A stretch of 64,000 nucleotides of DNA, from assembly GCA_003221515.1 (NCBI GenBank), contig QHSI01000105.1, positions 1-64,000 on the forward strand, given 5' to 3'. A program made the translations under genes and the position numbers. Positions 1-9,990 of this stretch are shown one piece after another (positions within the stretch are counted from its first letter, which is position 1; each line of letters starts with the position of its first letter). The notes beneath the pieces were generated by a model that worked only from the letters and a program-made list of their open reading frames with translations, made no database searches and was not told the DNA's origin. This DNA is from Candidatus Rokuibacteriota bacterium. Its GTDB lineage: Bacteria > Methylomirabilota > Methylomirabilia > Rokubacteriales > CSP1-6.

Positions 1-173
1 AGGTCGTGCGGCAGCAACGCGGCTCGACGGCCGGCCGTGTTGGGGAACACGACCGGGACGGGCCCGAGCTTGATTCGGACCCACTGTTGGGCGTAGCCAC
101 CGTCGTCCGCGATGCCGTTCGCCCGGAAGTACTGGGCGCGCGCTTCACGAAGAGTCAAGTCTCTCTGATCCAT
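1..173 (-). CDS. N-terminal fragment of an unrecognised protein
   Basis: The first 57 codons of a gene that runs off the left edge, read from an ATG at 173. The fragment contains an acidic/basic N-terminus (MDQRDLTLREARAQYF) followed by GPVPVVFPNTAGRR. This resembles the start of an uncharacterised bacterial family I cannot name with certainty. No signal peptide or membrane segment is visible. There is only a weak GACGGA-like ribosome site before the ATG. The 206 bp between it and the next minus-strand gene (174-379) hold no other gene, only a small inverted repeat (CGTAC-5-GTACG at 231-245), so its promoter is presumably there. Confidence 0.5.
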   Translation of the reverse strand, partial: MDQRDLTLREARAQYFRANGIADDGGYAQQWVRIKLGPVPVVFPNTAGRRAALLPHD

Positions 174-379
174 TCCGTCGCGAGTCGAACAACTGTTAGA
201 GATTGGCCGCCCGGCCTCTCCTCAGATCGTCGTACTCCCAGTACGCGCCGATCAAGTGCTGAATCCCATGGGAGTCACCGACGTACGTTGGGGACTTCCC
301 GTGCGGGTTGGCACGAGAAGAGCGTCGGCGATCCTCGCGAGTTCCCGACTCGAGAGACAAAGTCATCAACGTGATCGAT

Positions 380-1120
380 CTACTCCTTCGGTCCCGAGTA
401 GCGAGCCAGCACTCCGCCCCAGAGGATGGGATCCGGCGGCGGGCGATTCATGCTTCGTCGTGTTCGATCGCCGTTGATCGTGAGCATCCGTCCGCTCCAC
501 GACAGGCGCAGTGTCGGCTCTTCCCTGAAGTACAGGATCGTCTGCGCCGTCCACCAGAAGGGCCGTCGTGTGAGCAACACCTGCCGGTTGAAGCCGGTCA
601 CGGCGCCGCAGTCCACCTGGGCGACGGCGGCTCGATATCGACCATTCGGCGAGACCGCCTCGTCGAATGTCGTCGTTTCGCACATGAGGGGGCGGACCAC
701 GAGACCCAGGGCCGACGGCAGCATGAATGCCACGACAACGACGGCGCCCACCGAAGCGACGATCGCGCCGCCTATCACGATCCCACGCGCGACTTCCGAG
801 GCGACAAGCTGTCTGCGCCGTACGACGACCCGCCACGTTGTCCACGTGCAGACGGCGAACGCGACGCCGATCAGCTCGGCAGCGAAGAGCCAGATCACGA
901 ACAGGAAGTCGATGGCGAGCCACACCACGGGCGGCACCGATGCTTCTCCCCCGTGGCTGACGCGTCCGTAGACCCAGGGGGTGACCAGGAACTCCAGGCC
1001 GCCGAGCGATCCGACTCCCGCAACGACGATCCACGCGTAGATGGCGAACCGAACGCGCCGATCGGCGGGGCTCGCGGCACGACGCCAGGCTTCGGTCCGC
1101 GCTACGGCCGCCGGCTCCAG
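380..1120 (-). CDS. Predicted membrane protein downstream of gcvPB
   Basis: An open frame of about 240 codons with three hydrophobic segments: one around [20 protein letters not shown], one around [20 protein letters not shown] and one around [21 protein letters not shown] soluble C-terminal domain of about 110 residues follows, containing [17 protein letters not shown] do not recognise the family. The start is unresolved because no ATG, GTG or TTG lies before the first membrane segment. The given start is an in-frame CTG at 1120 overlapping the gcvPB stop (1102-1104), which would fit translational coupling as elsewhere in this window. It is the last gene of the gcv run and nothing in the sequence ties it to glycine metabolism. 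Confidence 0.5.
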   Translation of the reverse strand: MEPAAVARTEAWRRAASPADRRVRFAIYAWIVVAGVGSLGGLEFLVTPWVYGRVSHGGEASVPPVVWLAIDFLFVIWLFAAELIGVAFAVCTWTTWRVVVRRRQLVASEVARGIVIGGAIVASVGAVVVVAFMLPSALGLVVRPLMCETTTFDEAVSPNGRYRAAVAQVDCGAVTGFNRQVLLTRRPFWWTAQTILYFREEPTLRLSWSGRMLTINGDRTRRSMNRPPPDPILWGGVLARYSGPKE

Positions 1121-2574
1121 CGCAGATCGGGCTCGCGCGCGGCCTTCGTCTGATCGAGGCGCCGCACCGGCGTGGTCAGGGGCGCGTCGTGGATCACGGC
1201 GGCGGTCGTCTCGGTCTCCCGCGCGATCTGGATCATCGCGTCGCAGAACTGGTCGAGCGTTTCCTTGGCCTCCGTCTCGGTGGGCTCGATCATCAGCGCT
1301 TCCTCGACGATCAGCGGGAAGTAGGTCGACGGCGCGTAGAAGCCGAGATCCAGGAGGCGCTTCGCGATGTCGGTGGCAGTCACACCGAGTTTCTTCTGAC
1401 GACGCGCCGACAATACACACTCGTGCATACACGGGCCGGGGACGGCGATGTCGTAAACCTTCTCCAGGCGCTTCATGATGTAGTTCGCGTTCAGGATCGC
1501 GTTGTCGGAGACGGCGCGCAGGCCGTCGGGTCCCATCGTCCTTATATAGGTGTAGGCGCGCACGAGCATGCCGAAGTTGCCCCAGAAGGCTTGGAGCTTG
1601 CCGATGGACTTGGGCCGCTTCCAGTCGAGCGCGTAGGCGTCGCCGGCCTTCGTGACCACCGGCACCGGCAGGAACGGCTCGAGGTGCGCCTTGACGCCGA
1701 CCGGGCCGGCGCCCGGGCCGCCGCCGCCGTGCGGGGTCGTGAAGGTCTTGTGCAGGTTGAAGTGGCACACGTCGAAGCCGAGGTCGCCGGGGCGCGTAAT
1801 CCCGAGGATCGCGTTGAGGTTGGCGCCGTCCATGTAGACCTGGACGCCCCTGGCGTGGCAGAGCTCGGTGATCTCGACGATGCGCGGCTCGAACATCCCG
1901 AGCGTGTTCGGGACCGTGATCATGAACGCCGCCACGTCGGTGTCGAGCGTGCGGGCGAGCGCGTCCACGTCCACCTCGCCGTTCGCCAGCGACTTCACCT
2001 CGACGACTTCGTAGCCGGCGAGCGCGGTCGACGCCGGGTTCGTGCCGTGCGCGGAGTCGGGCACCAGCACCTTCGTGCGCTTCTCGCCGCGCGACCGGTG
2101 GTACGCGCGGATCATGAGCACGCCGGCGAACTCGCCCTGGGCGCCGGCGGCGGGCTGGAGCGAGACGGCGTCCATTCCGGCGATCTCGGCGAGGTCCCGC
2201 GCCAGCTCGTGCATGAGCTGGAGCGCTCCCTGCGCGACGGCTTCCGCCGCCAGTGGGTGCAGACGCGCGAAGCCGGCCAGGCGCGCCATGTCCTCGTTGA
2301 TCCTCGGGTTGTACTTCATCGTGCACGAGCCGAGCGGGTAGAAGTGCGTGTCGACGGCGTAGTTCATGCGCGAGAGCCGCGAGTAGTGGCGGACGACATC
2401 GAACTCGGAGACCTCGGGCAGCGCCGGCGCTTCGGAACGCAGGTGCTTGGCCGGCAGCAGCGTGCGTGCATCGGCCTCCGGCACGTCGGCGTCGGCCAGC
2501 GACCAGGCCACGCGCCCGGGCGAGGACAGCTCGAAGATCAGCTTGTCATACGCCGCCGCGGCGGAATGGGCCAT
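1102..2574 (-). CDS. gcvPB: Glycine dehydrogenase (decarboxylating) subunit 2, GcvPB
   Basis: C-terminal half of the two-subunit P-protein. It binds PLP, decarboxylates glycine and passes the aminomethyl group to lipoyl-GcvH in the cytoplasm. Its 490 residues match the usual size. The PLP lysine is K276 in [18 protein letters not shown], next to the glycine-rich phosphate-binding loop. [16 protein letters not shown] near residue 76 is the conserved N-terminal signature. The ATG at 2574 overlaps the TGA of gcvPA by one base, so translation is coupled. A GTG one codon upstream is possible but adds nothing. It sits at the end of gcvT-gcvH-gcvPA-gcvPB. Confidence 0.95.
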   Translation of the reverse strand: MAHSAAAAYDKLIFELSSPGRVAWSLADADVPEADARTLLPAKHLRSEAPALPEVSEFDVVRHYSRLSRMNYAVDTHFYPLGSCTMKYNPRINEDMARLAGFARLHPLAAEAVAQGALQLMHELARDLAEIAGMDAVSLQPAAGAQGEFAGVLMIRAYHRSRGEKRTKVLVPDSAHGTNPASTALAGYEVVEVKSLANGEVDVDALARTLDTDVAAFMITVPNTLGMFEPRIVEITELCHARGVQVYMDGANLNAILGITRPGDLGFDVCHFNLHKTFTTPHGGGGPGAGPVGVKAHLEPFLPVPVVTKAGDAYALDWKRPKSIGKLQAFWGNFGMLVRAYTYIRTMGPDGLRAVSDNAILNANYIMKRLEKVYDIAVPGPCMHECVLSARRQKKLGVTATDIAKRLLDLGFYAPSTYFPLIVEEALMIEPTETEAKETLDQFCDAMIQIARETETTAAVIHDAPLTTPVRRLDQTKAAREPDLRWSRRP

Positions 2575-3923
2575 CACGCCACCGCCTTCTCGAGCGCGGC
2601 GGCGAATCCGTCGATCTCGGCCTTCGTGCGCTTCTCGGTCACCGCGACCAGCAGGCAGTCGGCCAGGGCCCGGTCGAAGCTCTTGAGCGGCACGCCGGCC
2701 AGGAAGCCCTGCTTCGCGAGCCGCGTGACCACGCGTTCCGGTGGCTTCGCCAGCTTCAGCGCGAACTCCTTGAAGAACGGCGCCGCGAAGCGGAGCGAGA
2801 TGCCCGGGATCTTCGTGAGCCGCTCGGCCGCGTAGTGGGCCTTGGCGGTCGACAGCTCGCCGACCCGCACGAGCCCGCGACGGCCCAGCGTGGCGAGGTA
2901 CACCGTCGCCATCAACGCGCAGAGCGCCACGTTCGTGCAGATGTTCGAGGTCGCCTTGGCCCGGCGGATGTGCTGCTCGCGCGTCTGGAGCGTCAGCACG
3001 AAGCCGCGCGCGCCGTCGCTATCCACGGTGGCGCCGACGAGCCGCCCGGGCATCCGGCGCACCAGCTCCTTCTTGGCGGCGAACACGCCGAGGTTCGGGC
3101 CGCCGAAGCTCAGCGGCACGCCGAGCCCCTGCCCCTCGCCGATAACGATATCCGCGCCGAGCTTCCCGGGCGCTTCGAGCACCCCAAGATTTACTGGGTC
3201 AGCAACCACTACCAGCAGCGCTCCAGCGCCATGTGCAATCTCGGCAGCGACCGCGACGTCCTCCAGGCATCCGTAGAAGTTCGGCGTCTGGATGACCAGG
3301 GCCGCGGTCTTGGCGCCGACGACCTTCCTCGCCGCCTCGAGATCGGTGACGCCGTCGGGCCCGGCGGCATCGCGCAGGCGGATGCCCGGCCCCTCGCAAT
3401 AGGTGGCGGTGACGCGCTTGTAGAGCGGATGCACCCCACGCGACAGCACGATCTCGTTGCGCGCGGTGACCGCGTGGGCCATCAGCGCCGCCTCGGCCAG
3501 CGACGACGCGCCGTCGTAGATCGACGCGTTCGCGACGTCCATGCCGGTCAGCTCGGCGATCATCGTCTGGTACTCGTAGATCGTCCGCAACGTACCCTGG
3601 CTCGCCTCGGGCTGGTACGGCGTGTACGCGGTGAAGAACTCCCCCCGCGAGACCAGATGGTTGATCGGGCTCGGCACGTAGTGGTCGTACGAGCCCGCGC
3701 CCATGAAGCAGACATGGCTGTCCGCGTCGGCGTTCTTTCCCGCGAGCGCCTTCAGGTGGCGGATCAGGTCGGTCTCGGCCATCGCCGGAACGAGGCCGAG
3801 CGGCCGGGCCAGGCGCACCTTCGCCGGGATCTTGACCAGCAGCTCCTCGATCGAGCCGGCGCCGATCACGCCGAGCATCCGCTTCTGCTCGTCCGCGGTG
3901 TTCGCGATGTAGCGCGATGCCAT
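2574..3923 (-). CDS. gcvPA: Glycine dehydrogenase (decarboxylating) subunit 1, GcvPA
   Basis: N-terminal half of the split P-protein; it forms the functional decarboxylase with GcvPB. Its 449 residues match the family. It begins [17 protein letters not shown], the usual GcvPA start, and contains [16 protein letters not shown] and [16 protein letters not shown], both hallmark motifs. The ATG at 3923 overlaps the gcvH TGA (TGATG). The open frame extends about 20 codons upstream into gcvH, but that extension has no homology-like content. A split P-protein is typical of many bacteria and archaea outside Proteobacteria such as E. coli. Confidence 0.95.
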   Translation of the reverse strand: MASRYIANTADEQKRMLGVIGAGSIEELLVKIPAKVRLARPLGLVPAMAETDLIRHLKALAGKNADADSHVCFMGAGSYDHYVPSPINHLVSRGEFFTAYTPYQPEASQGTLRTIYEYQTMIAELTGMDVANASIYDGASSLAEAALMAHAVTARNEIVLSRGVHPLYKRVTATYCEGPGIRLRDAAGPDGVTDLEAARKVVGAKTAALVIQTPNFYGCLEDVAVAAEIAHGAGALLVVVADPVNLGVLEAPGKLGADIVIGEGQGLGVPLSFGGPNLGVFAAKKELVRRMPGRLVGATVDSDGARGFVLTLQTREQHIRRAKATSNICTNVALCALMATVYLATLGRRGLVRVGELSTAKAHYAAERLTKIPGISLRFAAPFFKEFALKLAKPPERVVTRLAKQGFLAGVPLKSFDRALADCLLVAVTEKRTKAEIDGFAAALEKAVA

Positions 3924-4315
3924 CAGTGGGCCGCCCGCGCCAGGAAGTCCTCGTACTGCTGGGCGGTCAGGAGCTGGTCCCACTCGCCCTTGTTCGAGGG
4001 CTTCACCACGATCATCCAGCCGCGGCCGTACGGATCCTGGTTCACCGTCTCGGGCTTCTGCGACAGCTCCCCGTTGATCTCGACGACCTCACCCGAGATC
4101 GGCGCGAAGAGATCGGAGACCGCCTTCACCGATTCCACGACGCCGAAGTTCTTGGTGGCCGTCACCTTCGCGCCGACCTTCGGCAGTTCGACGAACACGA
4201 CATCGCCGAGCTGCTCCTGGGCGTAGGCGGTGATCCCCACGCGCACGCTGTCACCTTCCTGCTTGGCCCACTCGTGCTCGCGCGTGTACTTGAGGTCCTT
4301 GGGAACGTTGGCCAT
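3923..4315 (-). CDS. gcvH: Glycine cleavage system H protein
   Basis: Lipoyl carrier of the glycine cleavage complex, shuttling the aminomethyl group between P, T and L proteins. Its 130 residues are standard. The lipoylated lysine is K64 in VVESVKAVSDLF, inside the typical biotinyl/lipoyl fold (GITAYAQEQLGDVVFVELP before it, PISGEVVEIN after it). The C-terminus has the conserved GWMIVVKPSN. Three bases separate it from gcvT upstream and it overlaps gcvPA downstream. The L-protein (dihydrolipoyl dehydrogenase) and lipoylation enzymes are not in the window. Confidence 0.96.
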   Translation of the reverse strand: MANVPKDLKYTREHEWAKQEGDSVRVGITAYAQEQLGDVVFVELPKVGAKVTATKNFGVVESVKAVSDLFAPISGEVVEINGELSQKPETVNQDPYGRGWMIVVKPSNKGEWDQLLTAQQYEDFLARAAH

Positions 4316-4318
4316 GGG

Positions 4319-5425
4319 CTATGCCCTCTTCACTCGTGAGGGGTGGAAGGGCGTCTTGACCACGCGCGCCGCCTTCCCTTGCCCGCGGACCTCGACGGCC
4401 AGCGCGGTGCCGACGGCGGCCAGCGCGGTCTCGACGTAGGCCATCGCGATGTACTTGTCCACCGAGGGCCCATACGAGCCCGACGTCACGATGCCGACCT
4501 CGCGGCCGTCCCTCCGCACCGGATAGCCGTGGCGGGCGATGGCCGTGTCGACCATCTCGATCCCGATCAGGCGCCGGCGCACGCCCTCGGCCCGGATCTT
4601 CTCGAGCGCGTCGCGGCCGACGAAGTCACCCTTCGCGGGCTTGACGACCCAGCCGAGCCCGGCCTCGAGCGGGGTGGTGGTGTCGTCGATGTCGTTGCCG
4701 TAGAGCGCGTACTTCATCTCGAGCCGCAACGTGTCGCGGGCGCCCAGGCCGATCGACGCCACCCCGTCGGCGCGGCCCGCATCGAGCAGCGCCGTCCAGA
4801 GCCGCGGCGTGTCGGCGGCGGCCGCGTAGAGCTCGAAGCCGTCCTCGCCGGTGTAGCCCGTGCGCGAAATCAGCGTGGCAACGCCCGCCACCGCGCCCCG
4901 CGCGAACCGATAGTAGCCGATCTTCGTCACGTCCTGATCGGCCAGACGGCCCACCAGCGCTTCGGCCTTCGGCCCTTGCACCGCGATGAGCCCCGTCTGG
5001 TCGGAGACGTTCCGCCAGCGCGCCGCCTTCGCGTGGTGGGTGACCCACGCGTAGTCCTTGTCGATGTTGGAGGCGTTCACCGTGAGCATGTAGCGGTCGG
5101 CGGCGAGCCGGTACACGGTGAGGTCGTCGACGATCGTGCCGTTCGGATAGCAGAAGACCGAGTACTGGACCTGGCCGATCTCCAGCGCCGCGACGTCGTT
5201 GGTGGTGACGGACTGGAGCGCGGCCAGCGCGGCGGGCCCGTTGCACTCGAACTCGCCCATGTGGCTCACGTCGAAGAGGCCGACGGCGCCGCGCACCGTC
5301 CGATGCTCGTCGAGGATGCCGGTGTACTGGACCGGCATGTCCCAGCCACCGAAGGGCACCATGCGCGCGCCCGCGGCGACGTGCGCGGCATGGAGCGGCG
5401 TGCGCTTGAGTGGCGCCTCGCTCAC
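4319..5425 (-). CDS. gcvT: Aminomethyltransferase, glycine cleavage T protein
   Basis: Transfers the methylene group from lipoyl-GcvH to tetrahydrofolate and releases ammonia. Its 368 residues begin [20 protein letters not shown] and contain [15 protein letters not shown] and the folate-site signature [26 protein letters not shown] and [12 protein letters not shown] complete the GCV_T core. The C-terminal barrel domain has [10 protein letters not shown]-type sequence. The start is GTG at 5425, overlapping the pxpA TGA by four bases (GTGA). The coupling physically joins the oxoprolinase genes to the glycine cleavage genes in one transcript. Confidence 0.95.
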   Translation of the reverse strand: MSEAPLKRTPLHAAHVAAGARMVPFGGWDMPVQYTGILDEHRTVRGAVGLFDVSHMGEFECNGPAALAALQSVTTNDVAALEIGQVQYSVFCYPNGTIVDDLTVYRLAADRYMLTVNASNIDKDYAWVTHHAKAARWRNVSDQTGLIAVQGPKAEALVGRLADQDVTKIGYYRFARGAVAGVATLISRTGYTGEDGFELYAAAADTPRLWTALLDAGRADGVASIGLGARDTLRLEMKYALYGNDIDDTTTPLEAGLGWVVKPAKGDFVGRDALEKIRAEGVRRRLIGIEMVDTAIARHGYPVRRDGREVGIVTSGSYGPSVDKYIAMAYVETALAAVGTALAVEVRGQGKAARVVKTPFHPSRVKRA

Positions 5426-6201
5426 GCCTTGGGCAGCCAGTCGCGCAGCGGCTTCACCTGACAGCCCGCGCGCTCGAGCCCCTCGCGGACGGCTTTCACG
5501 ATCCGCTGGGCGCCCGGCGTGTCGCCGTGACAGCAGATGGTCTGCACGGAGATGTCGACCTCGACGCCGTCGATCGTCCGCACCTTGCCCTCCGTCGCCA
5601 TCTTCACGGCCTGGGCGGCGGCGCGCTCGGGATCGGTGATCAGCGAGTTCGGGAGCTTGCGCGAGACCAGCGTGAGATCGATGTTGTAGGCGCGATCGGC
5701 GAACCCTTCCGACGCCACGCGCACGCCCATCTTGCGGGCGAGCCGGTCGTAATTCCCCGACGCCAGCGCCATCAGGATCAGGTCGCGGCCGGACTCCCGC
5801 GCCGCCTCGGCCACCGCGGTAGCCAGTGGCTCGTCCTTCTCGATCATGCCGTACAGGATCCCGTGGGGCTTGGTGTGCTGCAGGTCGCCGCCGGCGGCGC
5901 GCAGGTACTCGCGCAGCGCGCCGGTCTGGTAGCAGAGGTAGTCCTTCAGCTCCTGTGGCGTGACGTCCATCACGCGGCGCCCGAAGCCCATCAGGTCCGG
6001 CAGCGAGGGGTGCGAGCCGACCGCCACGTTGTAGCGGAGCGCCAGCGCCACGGTCTTGCGCATCACGTGCGGGTCCCCGCCGTGGAAGCCGCAGGCGACG
6101 TTGGCCGACGTGATGTTCGGCATGATCTCTTCGTCGGCGCCGAGCGTCCAGCGGCCGTAGCTCTCGCCCATGTCGCAGTTGAGGTCGATGATCTTGGCCA
6201 T
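5422..6201 (-). CDS. pxpA: 5-oxoprolinase subunit A (LamB/YcsF family)
   Basis: LamB/YcsF protein of 259 residues. With PxpB and PxpC it hydrolyses 5-oxoproline to glutamate using ATP. The N-terminal signature [14 protein letters not shown] and the following [14 protein letters not shown] are diagnostic, as is CCHGDTPGA near the C-terminus. The ATG at 6201 has an AAGGAG ribosome site six bases upstream, the clearest in this operon. It lies ten bases after the aminotransferase gene, which separates it from pxpC; in most genomes the three pxp genes are contiguous. Confidence 0.93.
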   Translation of the reverse strand: MAKIIDLNCDMGESYGRWTLGADEEIMPNITSANVACGFHGGDPHVMRKTVALALRYNVAVGSHPSLPDLMGFGRRVMDVTPQELKDYLCYQTGALREYLRAAGGDLQHTKPHGILYGMIEKDEPLATAVAEAARESGRDLILMALASGNYDRLARKMGVRVASEGFADRAYNIDLTLVSRKLPNSLITDPERAAAQAVKMATEGKVRTIDGVEVDISVQTICCHGDTPGAQRIVKAVREGLERAGCQVKPLRDWLPKA

Positions 6202-6211
6202 GGGAGACTCC

Positions 6212-7540
6212 TTACGCTCTCGCGTTCACGCGTGCGAGCGCATTCACGAAACGGTCCACGTCCTCGTCGGTCATCGCGAGCGAGCAGGCGCCGAGGCCGC
6301 GCTGCGTGGTCAGGATCCCCTCGTTCAGGAGCCCCAGGAACACGCGCATCGGGGCGTCGGCTTCCTTCGGCTTCGCCGAGCGATAGTCGGTCAGCGGCTC
6401 GGACGTCCAGTGTAACCAGAAGAGCGATCCGAGGCCGGTCACCTGCCCCTTGCGCCGGGTGCCGGCGAGCAGGCGGGTGACGCCGCCGCGCAGCCGCTCG
6501 CCCAGCGCGTCGAGCCGCGTGTACGCCTCGGGCGTGAGGGCGTTCAGCGTCGCCAGACCCGCCGCCATCGTCACCGGGTTCGCGTTGAAGGTGCCGCCGT
6601 GGCTGATACGGGCGCCGCTCTTGCGCGGGTCGTAGAAATCCATGATGTCGCGCCGGCCCCCGAAGGCGCCGACCGGCAGGCCGCCGCCGATGATCTTGCC
6701 GAACGTCGTGAGATCGGGCCGGATCCCGAACCGCTCCTGGGCGCCGCCCCACGCGGTGCGGAACGAGATCACCTCGTCGAAGATCAGCACAATATTGTGC
6801 CGTTCGGTGATCTCGCGCAGGCGCGCCAGGAACCCGTCGACCGGCGGTATCAGGCCGGCATTACTCATCATCGGATCCACGATCAGGCAGGCCAGTTGCG
6901 TGGCTTCTTCTTCCAGGATCTCCGCGCACGCGTCCGCGTCGTTCCACGGCAGCACCACCACGTGCTTGAGCACCGCCGGCGGCACACCGGACGACCAGGC
7001 GACCGGCTTGGGCCGCTTGCGGCTGCCGGTACCCTTGCCGTCGCCGCCGCTGACGCTCACCATCACCCAGTCGTGCGTGCCGTGATAGGCGCCCTCGAAC
7101 TTCGCGATCTTCGCCCGGCCCGTGAACGCGCGCGCCAGCCGCACCGCGTTCATCGTGGCTTCGGTGCCCGAGTTCGTGAAGCGGATCGACTGCACCGACG
7201 GTACCCGGCGCGTCAGCGCCTCGGCCAGGCGCACCTCGTACTCGGTCGGCCCGGGGAACGACAGCCCGTTCTCGGCCGCCTGCTGCACGGCCTTCACGAC
7301 GTCCGGCGGTGCGTGGCCGAGGATGAGGCTCGTGTAGTTGCCGTTGAAGTCGAGGCGGCCGACCCCGTCGGCGTCCCAGACGTGCGCGCCCTGGCCGCGC
7401 TGGATCGCGAACGGATACGGATCGAAGAAGGTCGTGGTGCGGCTGTTGCCGCCCGGCATGACCGCCAGCGCCTCTTCGTGCAGCACGCGCGAGCGGCCGG
7501 TCTTCGCGGTGTACTCGCTCAGCTCCTTGTCGATGCTCAT
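6212..7540 (-). CDS. Class-III PLP aminotransferase, glutamate-1-semialdehyde aminomutase-like
   Basis: A 442-residue PLP enzyme of the class-III (GSA aminomutase-like) fold. Visible motifs are NSGTEATMNAVRLARAFT (residue 123 on), the cofactor aspartate in IFDEVISFRTAWGG (D255) and the Schiff-base lysine K282 in TFGKIIGGGLPVGA. It could be a HemL-like aminomutase, but such paralogues placed in catabolic operons often act on other amino acids. Its position between pxpC and pxpA argues for a role in amino-acid breakdown rather than haem synthesis. The ATG at 7540 overlaps the pxpC TGA by four bases. Confidence 0.85.
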   Translation of the reverse strand: MSIDKELSEYTAKTGRSRVLHEEALAVMPGGNSRTTTFFDPYPFAIQRGQGAHVWDADGVGRLDFNGNYTSLILGHAPPDVVKAVQQAAENGLSFPGPTEYEVRLAEALTRRVPSVQSIRFTNSGTEATMNAVRLARAFTGRAKIAKFEGAYHGTHDWVMVSVSGGDGKGTGSRKRPKPVAWSSGVPPAVLKHVVVLPWNDADACAEILEEEATQLACLIVDPMMSNAGLIPPVDGFLARLREITERHNIVLIFDEVISFRTAWGGAQERFGIRPDLTTFGKIIGGGLPVGAFGGRRDIMDFYDPRKSGARISHGGTFNANPVTMAAGLATLNALTPEAYTRLDALGERLRGGVTRLLAGTRRKGQVTGLGSLFWLHWTSEPLTDYRSAKPKEADAPMRVFLGLLNEGILTTQRGLGACSLAMTDEDVDRFVNALARVNARA

Positions 7541-8481
7541 GCGATCTCCTCTCTCACCGCCGTCTCCAGAAGCGCGTCGGCGTCCCGCAGCAGCCGGTGC
7601 GCCTCCGCCACCGTGACGGCGCGGAAGCGCAATGTCTGTCCCGGCCGGCGCTGACCGATGCGCCACACGTCGAAGGAACACACGGTCGCCACTTTCGTGT
7701 AGCCCCCGGTCGACTGCCGGTCGGCCAGCAGCACGATCGGTTGGCCGTCGCCGGGCACCTGGATCGACCCAGGCGCGATCCCGTCGGAGATGATGTCGTG
7801 CCCGCGCGCGTGCTCGATCCGAGGCCCACGCAGCCGCGTGCCCATGCGGTCGGACTGGGGCAGCACCTCGTAAGTATCGCCGAGCAGCGTGCGAATCCCC
7901 CCATCCGTGAAGCGGTCGTTCTGCGGCCCCAGGACGACCCGGGCGGTCAGCTCGGCGCCATAGTCCGGGATGGCCCGCGGCGTCACGCGCCGCCGCGCCG
8001 CCGGGCGTCCGGCGCCGGACGCCAGGACCCGCAGCACGTCGCCCTTTCTCAGCGCGCGCCCTTCCATCCCGCCCAGACGCCCGCGCAAATACGTCGAGCG
8101 GGACCCGAGCACGAGCGGCACGTCGAGCCCGCCCCCGAACGCGACGTAGGATCGCACGCCGGTTCGCGCCGCGCCGAGCTTGACGACGTCGCCGGCGGCG
8201 AGCGCGATCGCGACCCATCCAGCCGCCTCGCGGCCGTTCACGGTCAGCGCCATGTCGGCGCCGGTCACCGCGATCATCAGCGGCCCACCGACCTCGAAGC
8301 GCGGGCCCATCAGCGTGCACTCGAGCGCGGCGGCCGTGTCGGGGTTGCCGACGAGCCGGTTCGCGAGCACGAAGGCGAAGCGGTCCACCGGTCCCGACGG
8401 CGGAATGCCGTAGCGAAGCTGGCCGGCGCGGCCGAGATCCTGCACGGTGGTCTGCGGCCCGGCGTCGCTGATGGTGATCAT
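7537..8481 (-). CDS. pxpC: 5-oxoprolinase subunit C, biotin-dependent carboxyltransferase family
   Basis: KipA/AHS2 family protein of 314 residues, the partner of PxpB. It starts MITISDAGPQTTVQDLGRAG, the usual N-terminus, and contains YGIPPSGPVDRFAFVLANRL. The later DRQSTGGYTKVATV motif is also conserved. The ATG at 8481 overlaps the pxpB TGA (ATGA). In other bacteria the same fold is fused to urea amidolyase or linked to KipI as a sporulation kinase regulator. The neighbouring LamB/YcsF gene and D-glutamate cyclase homologue make oxoprolinase the better call here. Confidence 0.92.
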   Translation of the reverse strand: MITISDAGPQTTVQDLGRAGQLRYGIPPSGPVDRFAFVLANRLVGNPDTAAALECTLMGPRFEVGGPLMIAVTGADMALTVNGREAAGWVAIALAAGDVVKLGAARTGVRSYVAFGGGLDVPLVLGSRSTYLRGRLGGMEGRALRKGDVLRVLASGAGRPAARRRVTPRAIPDYGAELTARVVLGPQNDRFTDGGIRTLLGDTYEVLPQSDRMGTRLRGPRIEHARGHDIISDGIAPGSIQVPGDGQPIVLLADRQSTGGYTKVATVCSFDVWRIGQRRPGQTLRFRAVTVAEAHRLLRDADALLETAVREEIA

Positions 8482-9188
8482 CGCGCGATCAGGGGCCGGT
8501 AGGTCCGCGCGGCGACCGTCGTGGTGATCGCGTCGAACTCGCCGCGCGTGATCGGTCGAAAGCGCACGCGGTCGCCCGGACGCAGCAGTGTGGGCTCGGC
8601 CGCGTCGGCGTCGTAGAGACGCAGCGGCGTGCGGCCGAGGATCCAGAAGCCGCCGGGGCTCTCGACCGAGTAGATGCAGCACTGGATGCCGCCGATCCCG
8701 ACGCTGCCGGGCGGCGTCTTCGTGCGCGGCGTGTCCAGGCGCGGGATGTTGATCCGCTCGGGCATGCCCGTCATGTACGGCAAGCCCGGCGTGAAGCCGA
8801 TGAAGTACACGAGGTACTCGGCGCCGGCGTGGAGGCGCACCAGCTCGTCGACCGGCAGCTCGAGACGGCCGGCCGCCGCCTCGAGGTCGAAGCCGAGCTC
8901 CGTGTCGTAGCAACAGGGCAGCTCGACCGTGCGCGCCGGCGGCAGGACCCCGGTGGTCGCCTGCGGAACGAGCTCGGCGATCGCCGCGCACAGAGCCTCG
9001 TAGCCGACGGCGCGCGGGTCGTAGTAGACGAGCAGCGAGGAGAACGTCGGCACCGTCTCGACGACGCCGGTGAGGCCCTTCTGCTGGATGAGGAACTCGA
9101 GCGCGCGGACGCGGGTATTGACGTCTACGCTGATTTCCTGGCCGAGCTCGACGGAGACTGCGAGATCGCCCGCCGGCCGGAACCGCAA
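8478..9188 (-). CDS. pxpB: 5-oxoprolinase subunit B (KipI/AHS1 family)
   Basis: KipI/AHS1 family protein of about 236 residues. The diagnostic block YFIGFTPGLPYMTGMPERI is present, followed by GSVGIGGIQCCIYSVESPGG. A TTG at 9188 is preferred because the residues that follow (LRFRPAGDLAVSVELG) align with the usual start of the family and it lies just after the upstream stop at 9193. An in-frame ATG at 9224 would add 12 residues (MCRTPRCRRSSA) that look like read-through of the upstream gene. It forms a heterodimer with PxpC. Confidence 0.9.
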   Translation of the reverse strand: MRFRPAGDLAVSVELGQEISVDVNTRVRALEFLIQQKGLTGVVETVPTFSSLLVYYDPRAVGYEALCAAIAELVPQATTGVLPPARTVELPCCYDTELGFDLEAAAGRLELPVDELVRLHAGAEYLVYFIGFTPGLPYMTGMPERINIPRLDTPRTKTPPGSVGIGGIQCCIYSVESPGGFWILGRTPLRLYDADAAEPTLLRPGDRVRFRPITRGEFDAITTTVAARTYRPLIAR

Positions 9189-9192
9189 CGCG

Positions 9193-9981
9193 CTAGATCG
9201 CCGACAGCGCGGAGTTCGGCACATCCGTGATGAACATGTGCCCCGGGCTGTGCGTGATCATGAACGACGGCTTCGAGGCGAGCGCGACGGCCTGGGGCGT
9301 GACACCGCAGGCCCAGAAGACCGGCACGTCGCCAGGGCGAAACTCCTGGGCGTCCCCCCAGTCCGGTCGCCCCACGTCCTTGATACCGATGGCGGCGGGA
9401 TCGCCGATGTGCACCGGCGCCCCGTGCGCGCCGGGGAAGCGCGCGCCCGCGGTCACCGCGCGGGCGAGCTGGCCGGCCGCGATGGGCCGCATCGAGACGA
9501 CCATCGGCCCGTGGAAGACACCGGCGGGCCGGCACGGCGTGGACGTGCGCCACATCGCCACGTTCTTGCCCTGCTCGACGTGCCAGAGCCGGATGCCCGC
9601 GTCCAGCAGCGCCCACTCGAAGGTGAACGAGCAGCCGAGCAGGAACGCGACCAGGTCGTCTCGCCAGTAGGGCGTCGCGTCGGTCACCTCGTCGGCGAGC
9701 ACGCCGTCCTTGTAGATCCGGTAACGCGGGATGTCCGTTCTCAAATCCGCGCCGGGCGCGGCGCCGACCGGCTCGGGCGAGCCGACCTCGGTCACCTCGA
9801 TGAGCGGGCACGGCTTGGGATTGCGCTGGCAGAACAGCAGGAAGTCATAGGCGAGGTCGCGCGGGAGCACCGCGAGATTGGCCTGGACGTAGTTCTGCCC
9901 GAGGCCCGCGGTGATGCCGCTCAGCTTGCCCGTGCGGATATCCTGCCGGATCTCCCGCGGATGGCGCGCGTCGATCGGCAT
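9193..9981 (-). CDS. DUF1445 / D-glutamate cyclase-like putative hydro-lyase (YcsI family)
   Basis: A 262-residue YcsI-type protein. The family hallmark FWACGVTPQAVALASKP is present, followed by THSPGHMFITDVP, and the N-terminus has AGLGQNYVQANLAVLPRDLAYDF. The mammalian homologue converts D-glutamate to 5-oxo-D-proline, and Bacillus carries the gene beside ycsF, kipI and kipA. The same neighbourhood here supports a role in feeding or salvaging 5-oxoproline. The ATG at 9981 lies nine bases after the dehydrogenase gene. The substrate in this organism is inferred from context only. Confidence 0.88.
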   Translation of the reverse strand: MPIDARHPREIRQDIRTGKLSGITAGLGQNYVQANLAVLPRDLAYDFLLFCQRNPKPCPLIEVTEVGSPEPVGAAPGADLRTDIPRYRIYKDGVLADEVTDATPYWRDDLVAFLLGCSFTFEWALLDAGIRLWHVEQGKNVAMWRTSTPCRPAGVFHGPMVVSMRPIAAGQLARAVTAGARFPGAHGAPVHIGDPAAIGIKDVGRPDWGDAQEFRPGDVPVFWACGVTPQAVALASKPSFMITHSPGHMFITDVPNSALSAI

Positions 9982-9990
9982 GAGACGATT

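Noticed and set aside
1189-2835. A 548-codon open frame opposite gcvPB and gcvPA
   Set aside because: It is an antisense frame kept open by high GC; its Arg/Val/Asp/Glu-rich composition has no motif, and the opposite strand holds two clear enzymes.
8478-8481. Interpreting KipI/KipA-like genes as sporulation kinase regulators or urea amidolyase parts
   Set aside because: LamB/YcsF and YcsI homologues in the same operon match the oxoprolinase set; there is no urea carboxylase domain or sporulation gene.
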